From the NCBI GenBank assembly GCA_951799405.1, contig OX637352.1, positions 15,262,820 through 15,326,819 on the forward strand: a DNA stretch of 64,000 nucleotides, written 5' to 3'. This document shows positions 53,195 to 63,200 of this stretch, piece by piece. This DNA is from Agapetus fuscipes. Its lineage: Eukaryota > Arthropoda > Insecta > Trichoptera > Glossosomatidae. Numbering within the stretch: the stretch's first letter is position 1; every line of letters begins with the position of its first letter. The notes below the pieces were generated by a model, which was not told where the DNA came from, did not search any database, and worked only from the letters and a program-made list of their open reading frames with translations. The position numbers and the translations under genes are program-made.

Positions 53195-53682
53195 AAAGAG
53201 AAATGCAAGTTGAAGCAGGATGTGAAAGTAAAGGTACAAAAGAATGTTATGAGATGGTTTGGACACGTAGAAAGAATGATGATGAAAGATGATATATAAA
53301 GCCTAAGCCGTGTAAGCCTCTCTTATTCAAAGATGATATATATTGCACATGGGCAGATCAACTTTTTAGCCTAAATAAAGGAATCTGTACTAAAATCTAA
53401 GCTTTATAAAATGTAATTTGTCGTGTATGTTCCTTGATTTATAGGTTGGTATGTGGCTGACCACCCATGCTGTAAAAATGGTTCACTCTGCCAATGTCAC
53501 CCCTGTTACAGGGAAGGACGGCAAGAGTTACAGGGTGTATGTCCATTTGAGATTTGGTTTTTATGTTCTAGGTTCACATGAGGCATGTGCAAGCTTGAAC
53601 TTGTACGTGTCTGGTTGTGGGAATGCATGTAATGTGAATCTCCAATGTATCATATCTTTGCAACTTAGATTAGATTAGATAA
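53195..53682 (+). mobile_element. (GATTA)n-tailed LINE copy
   Basis: A short coding remnant (VKVQKNVMRWFGHVERM near 53235-53280) precedes the 3' repeat 53430-53682, which ends in TTAGATTAGATAA. The MITE at 53683 inserted into this tail. Confidence 0.75.
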
Positions 53683-53977
53683 GGGGCCGTCCATATATTA
53701 CGTCATTCGAATTAAGGAGGGGGGAGTCTGGTTTGCGGATGATGGCAAATGACGTACGAGTACCAAAAGTGACGTCGTTCTTGTAAATACCAATTTCTAC
53801 AAAATATACATAATATTATGTAAGATATATAACATTATTAATTATTAAGCTCATCCATTATTACAACAAGAGGGGGGAGGGGTCATTAGAAAATGACTAG
53901 GATGATTGTAAAGGGGGGGGGGGGGGGGGGGGGTCGAAAATCGTCAAAAATCGATGACGTAATTTATGGACGGCCCC
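53683..53977 (+). mobile_element. PIF/Harbinger-type MITE with TAA target duplication
   Basis: Ends are GGGGCCGTCCATA on both sides, flanked by TAA (53680-53682 and 53978-53980). It contains a G-run of about 20 near 53911-53932. Third copy of this family in the window. Confidence 0.88.
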
Positions 53978-53984
53978 TAAGCTG

Positions 53985-54212
53985 TAAAGATGTGTCTCAT
54001 TTGAGATTCATATTAAATGCATTGCCACAAGCAGAAACGCATAATTTCGCGCTCACATTTCGACCAACAGTATAAAAAACCCAATCTCAAATGAACATAC
54101 GCCCTGCAACTCTTGCCGACCTTCCCTGATACAGGGGTGACATTGGCAAAGTGAACCATTTTTTACAGTATGGGTGGTCAGCTTCATACTAACCTATAAG
54201 TCAAGGAATAAG
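53985..54212 (-). mobile_element. (GATTA)n-tailed LINE 3' end, reverse
   Basis: Starts with TTTGAGATTCATATTAAATG on the plus strand and ends CCTATAAGTCAAGGAATAAG. Confidence 0.75.
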
Positions 54213-54334
54213 TTTTTACCAGTTTTTTTTAAGTTTTTAAATTTCTAATTACAATTTTTTTTTCATTCATACTTCAACATTCACCGTACTTAAGATGTAA
54301 GGAGTCTTCTTCATTATGTTCCCTGTTGGGTCTT

Positions 54335-54650
54335 CCCAATAATATTAATAATATTTGGATTATTTATTTGGTGAGCGCTGTTTTTGTGTGAATCACACAT
54401 CAAGTGCCCTCTGCAAGCTCGGTCGTCGCTAAAGAGAACGCCAAATCTCAGTAGCTGTAAGGCTGGATGGACCTTTGGTGACAGTCTTAGGTAAAGGTTT
54501 ATGAAGCTTTCAATGCAGGGAAGAGCATATTTAAAAATATAAATGGTGTATTTTTTTAGGTGTATTTTTTGTGCTCCGCGGGGATAAGAACCCACAACCT
54601 TCCATTCACGAGTCTGAAGCGCCAACCACTAGACTACGGACCGGTCTTGA
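54335..54650 (-). mobile_element. SINE-A, reverse, LINE-type tail
   Basis: The tRNA-like head lies at about 54580-54650 (decayed B-box) and the tail GAGGGCACTTGATGTGTG with GCGCTCACCAAATAAATAAT. More diverged than other copies. Confidence 0.75.
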
Positions 54651-54824
54651 CGATGTTGGCGATCACCTCGGCGAGCATACGTTCTAAAACTAAGCCATCG
54701 GAGACAACTCCTCCACGCTTTGGATGCCGGTCCCCTCCCTTGTGTTTCCCATCCAGGACATCTGTCTCCTACTGGGCTTTCGTCGTCCCTCAATTTAACC
54801 CATCAATATGAGTTGAAGAACTAG

Positions 54825-55540
54825 CCTAATCTAATCTAATCTAAGTTGCAAAATATATGTAACATTAAAGAGTCACATTATATGAAACTTTCAAAAACAG
54901 ACATGCACAAGTTCGCGCTTAAACACGCTGCATGTGGTCCAACGATATAAAAACTCAAATCTCACATGGACATACACCCTGCAACTCTTGCCAACCTTCC
55001 CTGAAAACAGGGGTGACATTGGCCAAGTGAACCATTTTCTACAGCATGGGTGGTCAGCCGCATACCAACCTATAAGTCAAGGAACATACACGACTAATTA
55101 CATTTTTAAAATCAACAAATTATAATATGTATGGACATCAAAAACTAACAGAAAACAAACTTTAATTTAAAAAACCCTAGCCGCCAACATCACAGATCAA
55201 CCGCCATTTCTTTCTGTCCTTTCTCACTTCTTTCATTTCCTCCAGAATCATAACCTCCTTCATACAGGCTCTTCTTTTATTATGACCCTGGATATTCCAT
55301 TCATTTGCAATTTCGAAACTTTGGTCCATCCATACCTTTCTCGGTCTTCCTTTTCCGCGACATCCATCAATTCTCGCAGCATATACTTTATTCGTCAGTC
55401 TTTCCTCATTCATTCTCTCTAAATGTCCAAACCATCTAAGTATACTTCTTTTAATCTTCACTTTCACACTTTCTCTTGCACCACATTCTTCTCTTACAAA
55501 ATCATTTCTCACCCTATCACTCCGTTTTTTCCCAAATCAT
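54825..55540 (-). mobile_element. (GATTA)n-tailed LINE with RTE-like C-terminus, reverse
   Basis: Minus frame 55512-55177: VRNDFVREECGARESVKV, LRWFGHLERMNEERLTNKVY and GKGRPRKVWMDQ. The 3' repeat at 55085-54825 ends in (AATCT)n on the plus strand. It lies in the intron of zinc-finger gene A. Confidence 0.82.
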
Positions 55541-55605
55541 ACTTCTTAGGAAGCCCATTTCAAATTAGTGACGATGAGTTATAGTAATCTGTAATTAATA
55601 CTGAC

Positions 55606-55861
55606 CTGAATACTCCTCAATGTTGATTCTGTCTACAAGTCCGCGGCATTCCTTCAACAAGCCATCAGGTGGAGGGGCAGAGTCCTCATTCTTCACATAA
55701 TCCACTGCAGAGTGCTCAGCTTCCCATTCTATCTTAATATCCAGTCTCTCTTGCTTCACATCGCTCTCTTCAATGTCTATTTGTTCATCTGAGTGCGCTA
55801 GTTGTGCATCCATAAACTCCGAGTCCGCCTCCACCTTCTCAACCTTCACAACAACGTCCAT
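55606..55861 (-). CDS. Zinc-finger gene A, first coding exon (acidic)
   Basis: It starts MDVVVKVEKVEADSEFMDAQ and ends before CAG|GTCAGT in phase 1, fitting the finger exon at 51706-52976. It shares DSAPPPDGLLKECRGL with gene B and has acidic and VKQE-type motifs. Eighty-five residues without a known domain. The two genes clearly arose by tandem duplication that included this exon. Confidence 0.75.
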
Positions 55862-55989
55862 CGTGACTTTAATCACTTGTACAAAACAAACAAACAACAG
55901 TGTCTACAATAACTGTGACTAAATCAAAATCAATCCCAACTATGATAAACAATGGTTTTCAAGGTAATACAAATCTACAAAAATATAAA

Positions 55990-56115
55990 TAACTAACAAT
56001 ATTCACTGTGAATAGACTCCCGTCTGTTCCCGTCTTGTCAGACGCCAGTGACGTCATGATAGATCTTTGTCAAAAGAGCCGTTGTATAAGATCCGGTTCA
56101 ATTGAAGACAACTCG
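55990..56115 (-). promoter_or_regulatory. Probable promoter of zinc-finger gene A with CRE-like TGACGTCA
   Basis: The palindrome TGACGTCA lies at about 56049-56056, next to AGAGCCGT and AAGATCCGGTTCA, blocks also found upstream of gene B. Position is about 190-240 bp before the start codon. Function is inferred from conservation between paralogues. Confidence 0.4.
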
Positions 56116-56714
56116 GACACACGACATTTCATCCATACCTACCTGCGACTATTCGATCACGGACAAATGGTGTAGATAAACGAAAAAAATGGTTTTATTT
56201 TTATTTGGATTCACTTGCGTGCCTTTCCTTGCGTGCGTATTCCCGTAAACTGAGACAGATTCCATTATTTGAACTTGCGCTGAATATTAATAATTTAAAA
56301 CCTTCCAACTTGTTTTTGGGTCTAGGAAAAATAATTTATTATTTGAAGGATTAACGTTGGAGAGTTGCTATCCAGGATTTGTTGCCGTTGACTGTCAGAG
56401 CTGGATCTTACGGACGTTTCACCCAAGCCTACGATGGGTTTCCTCAGCAAGTTGATTCAACTGTTATGACTCATAAATGAACCCGGCACAAATTTCACAG
56501 GCAACAAAATTGTGATGTCACACAGCCAGGTTGCTAGGTTCCTGAAGCGCTTTTTTGGTAAATTCCTTATGGCCTAAGGAGACGAGATAGCGATTCGTGT
56601 CCTAAAATAAAGTGTAGGTACTGTGATTTTTTATCTATGGAGTTCTTTCATGAGCGCTAGCAAACTACGACTTGGATTGATATCTAAAGTGTAAGGAATT
56701 TAGCAGAATAGCGC
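56116..56714. other. No gene seen
   Basis: Upstream flank of zinc-finger gene A with no recognised frame. Confidence 0.5.
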
Positions 56715-57115
56715 TTAGGATCGAAGAAAGTATATGTTGCAAGAATAGAAGGATGTCGTGGTAGAGGAAGACCGAGAAAGGTATGGATGGACCAAATTTC
56801 CGAAATAGCGAATAAATGGGATATCCAGAGTAATTATAAAAGAAGAGCTTGTACGAAAAAGATTATGACTCGGGATGAAATGTAAGGATTGAAAAAAATG
56901 GCGGCTGATCTGTAATGTAGGCGGCTAAGACCAAGAATAATTTTTCATTTTTATAGATGTTTTGTAGATCTTTTAGTGTTTGTTTGTTTGTATAACTATT
57001 CCTTGACTTATAGGTTGCCAGGTTGGTATAAGGCTGACCACCCACACTGTAAAAAATGGTTCACTTTGCCAATGTCACCCCTGCTTCAGGGAAGGCCATT
57101 TCCATGAAATCGGGA
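56715..57115 (+). mobile_element. (GATTA)n-tailed LINE copy, RTE-like C-terminus decayed
   Basis: The frame reads KKVYVARIEGCRGRGRPRKV, then MDQISEIANKW with a frameshift later. The 3' repeat starts near 56997 and is cut at about 57115. Confidence 0.75.
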
Positions 57116-57126
57116 AGGCATTCGCA

Positions 57127-57371
57127 AATGTCTAATCTAATCTAAGCTGCAAAGATATGTATCATTTGAGATTCATATTAAATGCATTCCCACAAACAGA
57201 CACACATAATTTGGCGCTCACATATGCCGCATGTGGACCTACAATATAAAAACCCAATCTCAAATGAACATAAGCCCTGCAACCCTTGCCGACTTTCCCT
57301 GAAACAGGGTGACATTGGCAAAGTGAACCATTTTTTTTACAATGTACATACAAAATAACCCAAACCACACA
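57127..57371 (-). mobile_element. (GATTA)n-tailed LINE 3' end, reverse
   Basis: It begins TCTAATCTAATCTAAGCTGC and contains the usual core. The flank ends at the TTAA site used by the piggyBac element. Confidence 0.75.
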
Positions 57372-57375
57372 TTAA

Positions 57376-58406
57376 CCCATTACCTCACTAAAAAATGACA
57401 AAATCTGTTAATAAAAATCATTATTATTATTTGTACGTCTTTTATTTCAAAAAAATCTTAAAACTAAACTTCACATAAAATTAAAACGGTACAACATAGA
57501 ACATTCACTTTTTTTGCTATTTATTCAATCTTTATCTCCAGGCAGTTTTGGAAGGGTATAATATTTTTTAAATTATTCGGGCATGTGGAGAGCCACCGAG
57601 CATTTCTCACATTCCCATCGTGATTGGCTTTTCTTTTTCACTAATGAACACATTTCACAGAGCCTGGACGGGTTTTGTTTGACAGGATTTGGAGGAATCT
57701 GTCTAGGGAAGTGTGCCCATTGTACAGCCTGTAATTGCGAAGGGCATGCTCCTCCAGAGGCCCGTCCTCGCCTCTTGTATGCTGGCAGGGTAATACTCTC
57801 CAATATACTTTCTGCAGTACGGATTCTATAATCGCTGTATGTCAGCCTTTGCACGTTGGAAATATTTTTATGCAAAGCATTAGTATTATATAGGGGCATG
57901 TCAGCCAAATAAAAGATTTTTTTTTTTGTAGCCCTTGGAGTATCTCCGCATAATTGGAAAAGAAGCCAAGCACTGGTCATTTCTGTCAACTCCACCCATC
58001 CCCCGATTATAATCCAAATTGTTTTTCAAAGATGTGAAATCACTTGAATCACTAGCATATTCTTCAATTTCACTTTCACTACAACTGTCAAGTAGCAATT
58101 GTTCCATTTCAACATTTGATAAAATATTACGCGCGCGGCGGGATTGTTTACTTTTGCGGGCGGCCATTTGGGAAGCACTGTCAAAACAAATAAAAAATAA
58201 TACGTAAAAAACTTGAGTAACTATATTTTTTCATTAGAATATAATTCGTAATTATTTAATCACCAATATTTACATGGATAAAGTTGTTGTCAATGATTTT
58301 TTATGCATAAAATGATGACGCAATGACAGACCGGCGTTTCGCCGGCGTAGTGCTAAGTACCAAAATCTAGGTCAACGGCGATTCGCCGGCTTCGTGCGCC
58401 AATGGG
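57376..58406 (-). mobile_element. Internally deleted piggyBac element with TTAA duplication
   Basis: TTAA on both sides (57372-57375, 58407-58410) and ends CCCATTACCTC and, in reverse, CCCATTGGCGC. Subterminal palindromic motifs CGGCGTTTCGCCGGC and CGGCGATTCGCCGGC lie near 58335 and 58377. At about 1 kb it is much shorter than autonomous piggyBacs. Confidence 0.85.
57573..58167 (-). pseudogene. piggyBac transposase with N-terminus fused to C-terminus (catalytic core deleted)
   Basis: From ATG at 58167 the acidic N-terminus (MAARKSKQSRRARN...SESEIEEYASDSSD) runs in frame into YNRGMGGVDRNDQCLASF, the late part of the DDE domain. After a slip in an A-run at about 57918-57928 the frame continues to the Cys-rich end (LCEMCSLVKKKS, ECEKCSVALH). 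All three catalytic Asp regions except the last part are lost. The zinc-binding end, which recognises element termini in this family, is retained. Confidence 0.8.
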
Positions 58407-58410
58407 TTAA

Positions 58411-58530
58411 CATGAATTTCAACTCCTGCCGCATTTCCATGAAACCGGGAAGGCATTGGCAATGTGAACCAAGATTTTACAGCATAGAGGGTCACCCTCG
58501 TACCAACCTATAAGTCAAGGAACAAGAAAA
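58411..58530 (-). mobile_element. (GATTA)n-tailed LINE fragment, reverse
   Basis: Contains AACTCCTGCCGCATTTCC and CCAACCTATAAGTCAAGG, decayed relative to the other copies. Confidence 0.6.
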
Positions 58531-58960
58531 CTCAGAAAGTAATGATTGTAGAAAATCAAAATAAAAACAGGATATGGCTCTTAAAATAATTTATTTTCAT
58601 TACAATCTCATGCTTATTGAACAACCTTACAGATGAATAATGCTATTTACATATTATATTACAAAGTTGCATGAAAACCAGGCAAGATGAAATTAACGAG
58701 AGGAAACTGGGATAAAGCAAAATTAATATATTATATCCACATAGATTTAAAATAACAAAAGGTTTATTATCTTGCATTAGAAGGAATACAGTGGCATTGG
58801 ATACTTGTTATTTGGTGAAAATACTTTTTATTTCCTTATTTAAAGTTCTCGACAATTATCTTATACATTATAAACAGAGAGCGATGGTCCCCAAACCAGG
58901 CAAGCCGTGTTGAGGTGACCAAACATAAAAGTTACAAAGGTGTGTTAACAATAATAATAT
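58531..58960. other. No gene seen
   Basis: AT-rich, no supported frames. Confidence 0.5.
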
Positions 58961-58964
58961 TAGG

Positions 58965-59025
58965 ATGATTTATTTGGTGAGCGCTGTTTTTGTGTGTATC
59001 ACACCTCAGGAGCCCTCTGAAAGTG
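58965..59025 (-). mobile_element. SINE-A tail fragment, reverse
   Basis: Reverse complement of the LINE-derived 3' module: GAGGGCTCCTGAGGTGTG...AACAGCGCTCACC. Confidence 0.75.
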
Positions 59026-59159
59026 TTGTTTCAAAGTCAATGAACAAAATAACTACACGCACAACCCTCACAAGTTTGTCTTTTTAATGCAACACAGTCC
59101 AACACGTCACATTCCTGTCTGTTTATACTTGTTACACGTCTCATCACTTTATCAATCTG

Positions 59160-59450
59160 CGTTAGTCTATTGGTTAACGCTTTGTACTCGTAATCGGAAG
59201 GTAGTGGGTTGGATTACCGGAAGAGCACTAACAAAGAACATCGGCTTTTATCAAAGACTGATCACCAAGCGTCCATCCATTGGTTCTTGCTCGAGTATTG
59301 GCGCTTTGTAGGACCAAGCTCGTAAAAAGTCCGGCTGAAAGCCCCAGTCAATGATGAAAAAATCAAAGATGGTAGATGCTTGGATTCCATGCCGAGGACT
59401 AGGGTTTCATTCGTACCACGGGTGCCAGAAATGATTTCCAGTTTCATTGT
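59160..59450 (+). mobile_element. Decayed compound SINE (SINE-A + SINE-B)
   Basis: tRNA-like head with GTTAGTCTATTGGTTAACG, body with CTTGCTCGAGTATTGGCGC, then CAAGCTCGTAAAAA followed by a mutated second tRNA-like unit (GGTAGATGCTTGGATTCC). Same order as at 11.3 and 31.3 kb. Confidence 0.6.
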
Positions 59451-59459
59451 AAAATTCAA

Positions 59460-59636
59460 GCCAAGCCTTCATGTTTTTTTATCATGGACTTGTAGCTGGA
59501 TTTGGAGAGACTGTTCAAAAGAAGTCTCAAGACTCACCTCTTCGTCCAATCATACGGACAAGCGCCTTTGCAATGACACACTGTCATAAAAGGAGCTATA
59601 TAAATTTTGTACTTCCATCATCATCATTATTATGTC
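59460..59636 (+). mobile_element. L2/CR1-like LINE 3' end
   Basis: The stem AGCGCCTTT...AAAAGGAGCTATATAAA at about 59560-59605 is followed by (CAT)n. A short C-terminal coding trace precedes it. Confidence 0.55.
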
Positions 59637-59817
59637 AGCAAGATTTTCTCAGCCTTCACAAGAAGTGAAATCCTGCCTGTGCAGACGCAGACAATCCTCA
59701 CTTCAAGTTGAGTGTTTGGCAGAAGGAAAATGGCCATCATGTAAATACTTGCTTTGCTGCATCTTTTCCAAGAGATCAGGTTCAAAACTTCTTTTAGCCA
59801 CAATGTCCTGGGTGTCC

Positions 59818-60269
59818 TCCCTGGTGTAGCTGGAGCAGCCGAGCCCCACGCCCCGCATGGTGTGCGTGGTGGCGCGGGCCACCTCGTCCTGCAACATCTC
59901 CTCCTGCTTCTTCACTATGTCCTCCCTGCGGTAATCCTCTGTTGATGATGGCATGTGTGCGAGTCAGTGCTGCCTGGTGTAGCTGGAGAAGCCGAGCCCC
60001 ACGCCCCGCATGGTGTGCGTGGTGGCGCGGGCCACCTCGTCCTGCAACATCTCCTCCTGCTTCTTCACTATGTCCTCCCTGCGGTAATCCTCTGTTGATG
60101 ATGGCATGTGTGTGAGCCAGTGCTGCCTGGTGTAGCTGGAGAAGCCGAGCCCCACGCCCCGCATGGTGTGCGTGGTGGCGCGGGCCACCTCGTCCTGCAA
60201 CATCTCCTCCTGCTTCTTCACCATGTCCTCCCTGCGGTAATCCTCTGTTGATGATGGCATGTGTGTGAG
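59818..60269 (-). repeat. Three tandem 153-bp copies of the RSRC2 terminal exon
   Basis: The unit (51 codons) repeats at exact 153-bp spacing (59818, 59971, 60124) and matches the end of the real last exon at 60277 onward. Each copy keeps VARATTHTMRGVGLG in frame. The copies share a change just upstream, MLQDEVAR, where the exon has MFEAMQAQYEVAR. They carry an added segment, LTHMPSSTEDYRRE. The copies are open to each other (TGG replaces the stop between two of them), but the gene's own TGA precedes them. Confidence 0.85.
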
Positions 60270-63200
60270 TCAGTGCTGCCTGGTGTAGCTGGAGAAGCCG
60301 AGCCCCACGCCCCGCATGGTGTGCGTGGTGGCGCGGGCCACCTCGTACTGCGCCTGCATGGCCTCAAACATCTCCTCCTGCTTCTTCACTATGTCCCCGG
60401 CGGGTTCCTCCGCTGTGGCCGCAACCGTCTTCACCAGATCTGCAACAGATTCATGTTTTACCCTCTAGCATGCCAACAATATCAACTATTGTTTTTGGTA
60501 TCAATATCTCCTGTGTCATCTTTTCCTTCAAAGGCAGTGGAATAAAGCTTTTATGGGTGCATAATTTAGTAGAACATAATCAATCCCGTACTCACTACTA
60601 GGCAAATTAAATTAGATTATATTTTGTATTTAATTGATCCTTAAATTTAAAATGATAAATAAATTAGATAAGATTAGATTAGACAGGCGTGTGCATAGGT
60701 ATCGGCAAATCTAATCTAATCTAAGATGCAAAGATATGTTACATTGGAGATTCACATTACATGCATTTTCACCAGCAGACACGTACAAGTTCGCGCTTGC
60801 ACATGCCGCATGTGAACCTACAACATAAAAACCAAATCTCAAATGGACATACACCCTGCAACTCTTGCCGTCCTTCCCTGAAACAGGGGTGAAATTGGCA
60901 AAGTGAACCATTTTCTACAGCATGGGTGGTCAGCCGCATACCAACCTAAGGGTCAAGGAACAAGGAACTCCGCTGTTGTAAAAACTACTTTGGCTTCGTT
61001 TCACGGAGAGGGTGGTCTACCCTTGTCTGTCTGATGGTATATAAAGCCATCAATGGCTTGACTCCACCTTATCTGACTGACATGATTTCACCTTTTAAGA
61101 TGTGTAAGGAGGCAGACACTCAGATCCGCGGGCGATGGAGCGATCAATTTGATTTCAATTTCAAATAGATTTCAATAAATATTTTCTCCCATTCCTTTAA
61201 AACAACTCATTTGAAAATGTCTGAAGTGCTAACGATGGCTCCAATCCAACTTGAATTTAGAATTTTTATTTGGAGATAAGATGGATCGGACACAAATTTA
61301 TTTACAAAAAAGAGAAGAATGCTGGTCACTCACCGGGGTCCTTCACTCCCATGAGGCGCATGAACTTGGAGGCCACCTTGCCGTCCTGGTCCTGCGCAAA
61401 CTTGGTGCCCTGCCACTTGTTGAGCGCGGCCTTGGTCTGCGCGTCCACCGCCCCCGCCTCTCCTGCAGCCCCCGCTCCCGCCCCCTCCCCCGCCTTGCTC
61501 TTGTTGCCCCACAGCAGCTTGCGCTTCTGGATCTGCACAATCAAACAACATCAACATTAAACTCTTTCAAATTAAATTATGCTGATTTATTTGGTGAGCG
61601 CTGTTTTTGTGTGTATCACACCTCAAGAGCCCTCTGCGAGCTTGGTCGTCACTGTAGAAAGCGCTAATCGTCAAGCGAGACCCAGTTGTTGTAATGCTGG
61701 ATGGACCTTTAGGTGACCAGTCTTTGGTAAAGGTTTATGAATTTTTCAATCCAGCAAAGCGCAAATTTGAAAATATAAATGGCATATTTTTTGCGCTCCG
61801 CCGGGATTTGAACCCACAACCTTCCAGTTACGAGGCCGAAGTGTTCTCACTGGACTATGGACCGATCCAAGATGCCAACGACACGCGGTGTACCTGAGCG
61901 GTAACCCATCCAAGTAGCATCCGCGCCCAGTGTTGCTTAACTTCGGTGATCTGATGGCAACCGGTGCTTTCAACATGGTAATGTCGTTGACAAACGTGAT
62001 GATGATGCTTTTCAACACACACATGTAGAAGCAAGATAGGTTGGTGAAATACAAGTACTTAGCACGTGGATCCGCGTTCTGGCATCCTGGAGGTTAAAGG
62101 GGGAATAGTTGTGTTGTTTACCTGCTGGGCGTACTTGAGCGGGTTGACCACGTTGGGGTTGTAGTAGTTGGGCAGCTGGAAGGGCTGGGTGTTGGCCATT
62201 GCTGCGGGAGCCCCCGTCCCCCCCAGCGAGCCCCCGTGGCAGCCCTGCTCGGCCGCCGAGCGCAGCATTTGTGCCGTGGTCATGGAGCCGTCCGGCGTCT
62301 TGATCTGCAGACCTGCAATCATATTAAACCAGACTTAGACTCAATCATTGAGTAATAACAAACTATCATGAAACTATGGTTCACTTTGCCAATGTCACCC
62401 CTGTTTCAGGGAATGTCGGCAAGAGTTGCAGGGCTTATGTTCATTTGAGGTTTGGATTTTATTTGTAAGTACACAATCAGCATTTGTAAGCGCGAACTAC
62501 ACGTGTTTGTTTGTGGGCATACATCTGAGAGCTTTGAATGAATATATCCTTGCAACTTAGATTATAGATCAACCACTTTTGTCTCAGTCCTGTCAAACGT
62601 TGCAGTTGTGTAGTCATACAAAACATGTTTATATGTGTCAAATTTTTGGATTTCTTGCTTTCTACATTTAGTGTACATGCCCTAATGTCTTCCAACAATG
62701 TATTTTTCTTTTTCCACACTGTATGCAAGTTTACACTTGACGCCTATGCATGTCCACCGCAGGTTAATACATGTCTTGGCTCTGGTTTCTGCTGACCGTA
62801 ATGTAAGGCTTCTTTTGCCAGGCGTGACAGGTTTGATTAAATCTCCGAGATATTTTTTTATTTGTTATTTATTGTTTACCCATTTTCTCCATGGCCTGCA
62901 GCTTGCGGGAGACCTTGTAGTGTGGCTTGTAGTCTGTGGTGTGCGGGGACCTCTCCCTCTCCCTGTCCCTCCCACTGTCTCTCCCACTGTCCCTGTCTCT
63001 GTCCCTCCCGTTGTCTCTGCCGCTATCTCTGTCCTGCTCCCTCCCACTGTCCCTCTCTCTGTCCCTCCCACTGTCCCTGCCGGCATCTCTGTCTCGCTCC
63101 CTCCCGCCATCTCTGTCCCGCTCCCTCGCACCGTCCCTGTCGCGGCTGTGCGACCTCTTCCAGTGCTTCTCCCTCGGTTCATCTCTGCAACACAAGCAAA

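Noticed and set aside
59964..60260. Separate small gene encoding MPSSTEDYRRED repeats
   Set aside because: Tandem copies of the RSRC2 last exon with no upstream exon or promoter of their own visible; listed as a repeat array.
61250..61667. Plus-strand frames of about 100-140 codons
   Set aside because: They overlap the RSRC2 SMAP exon on the opposite strand and arise from its high GC content.
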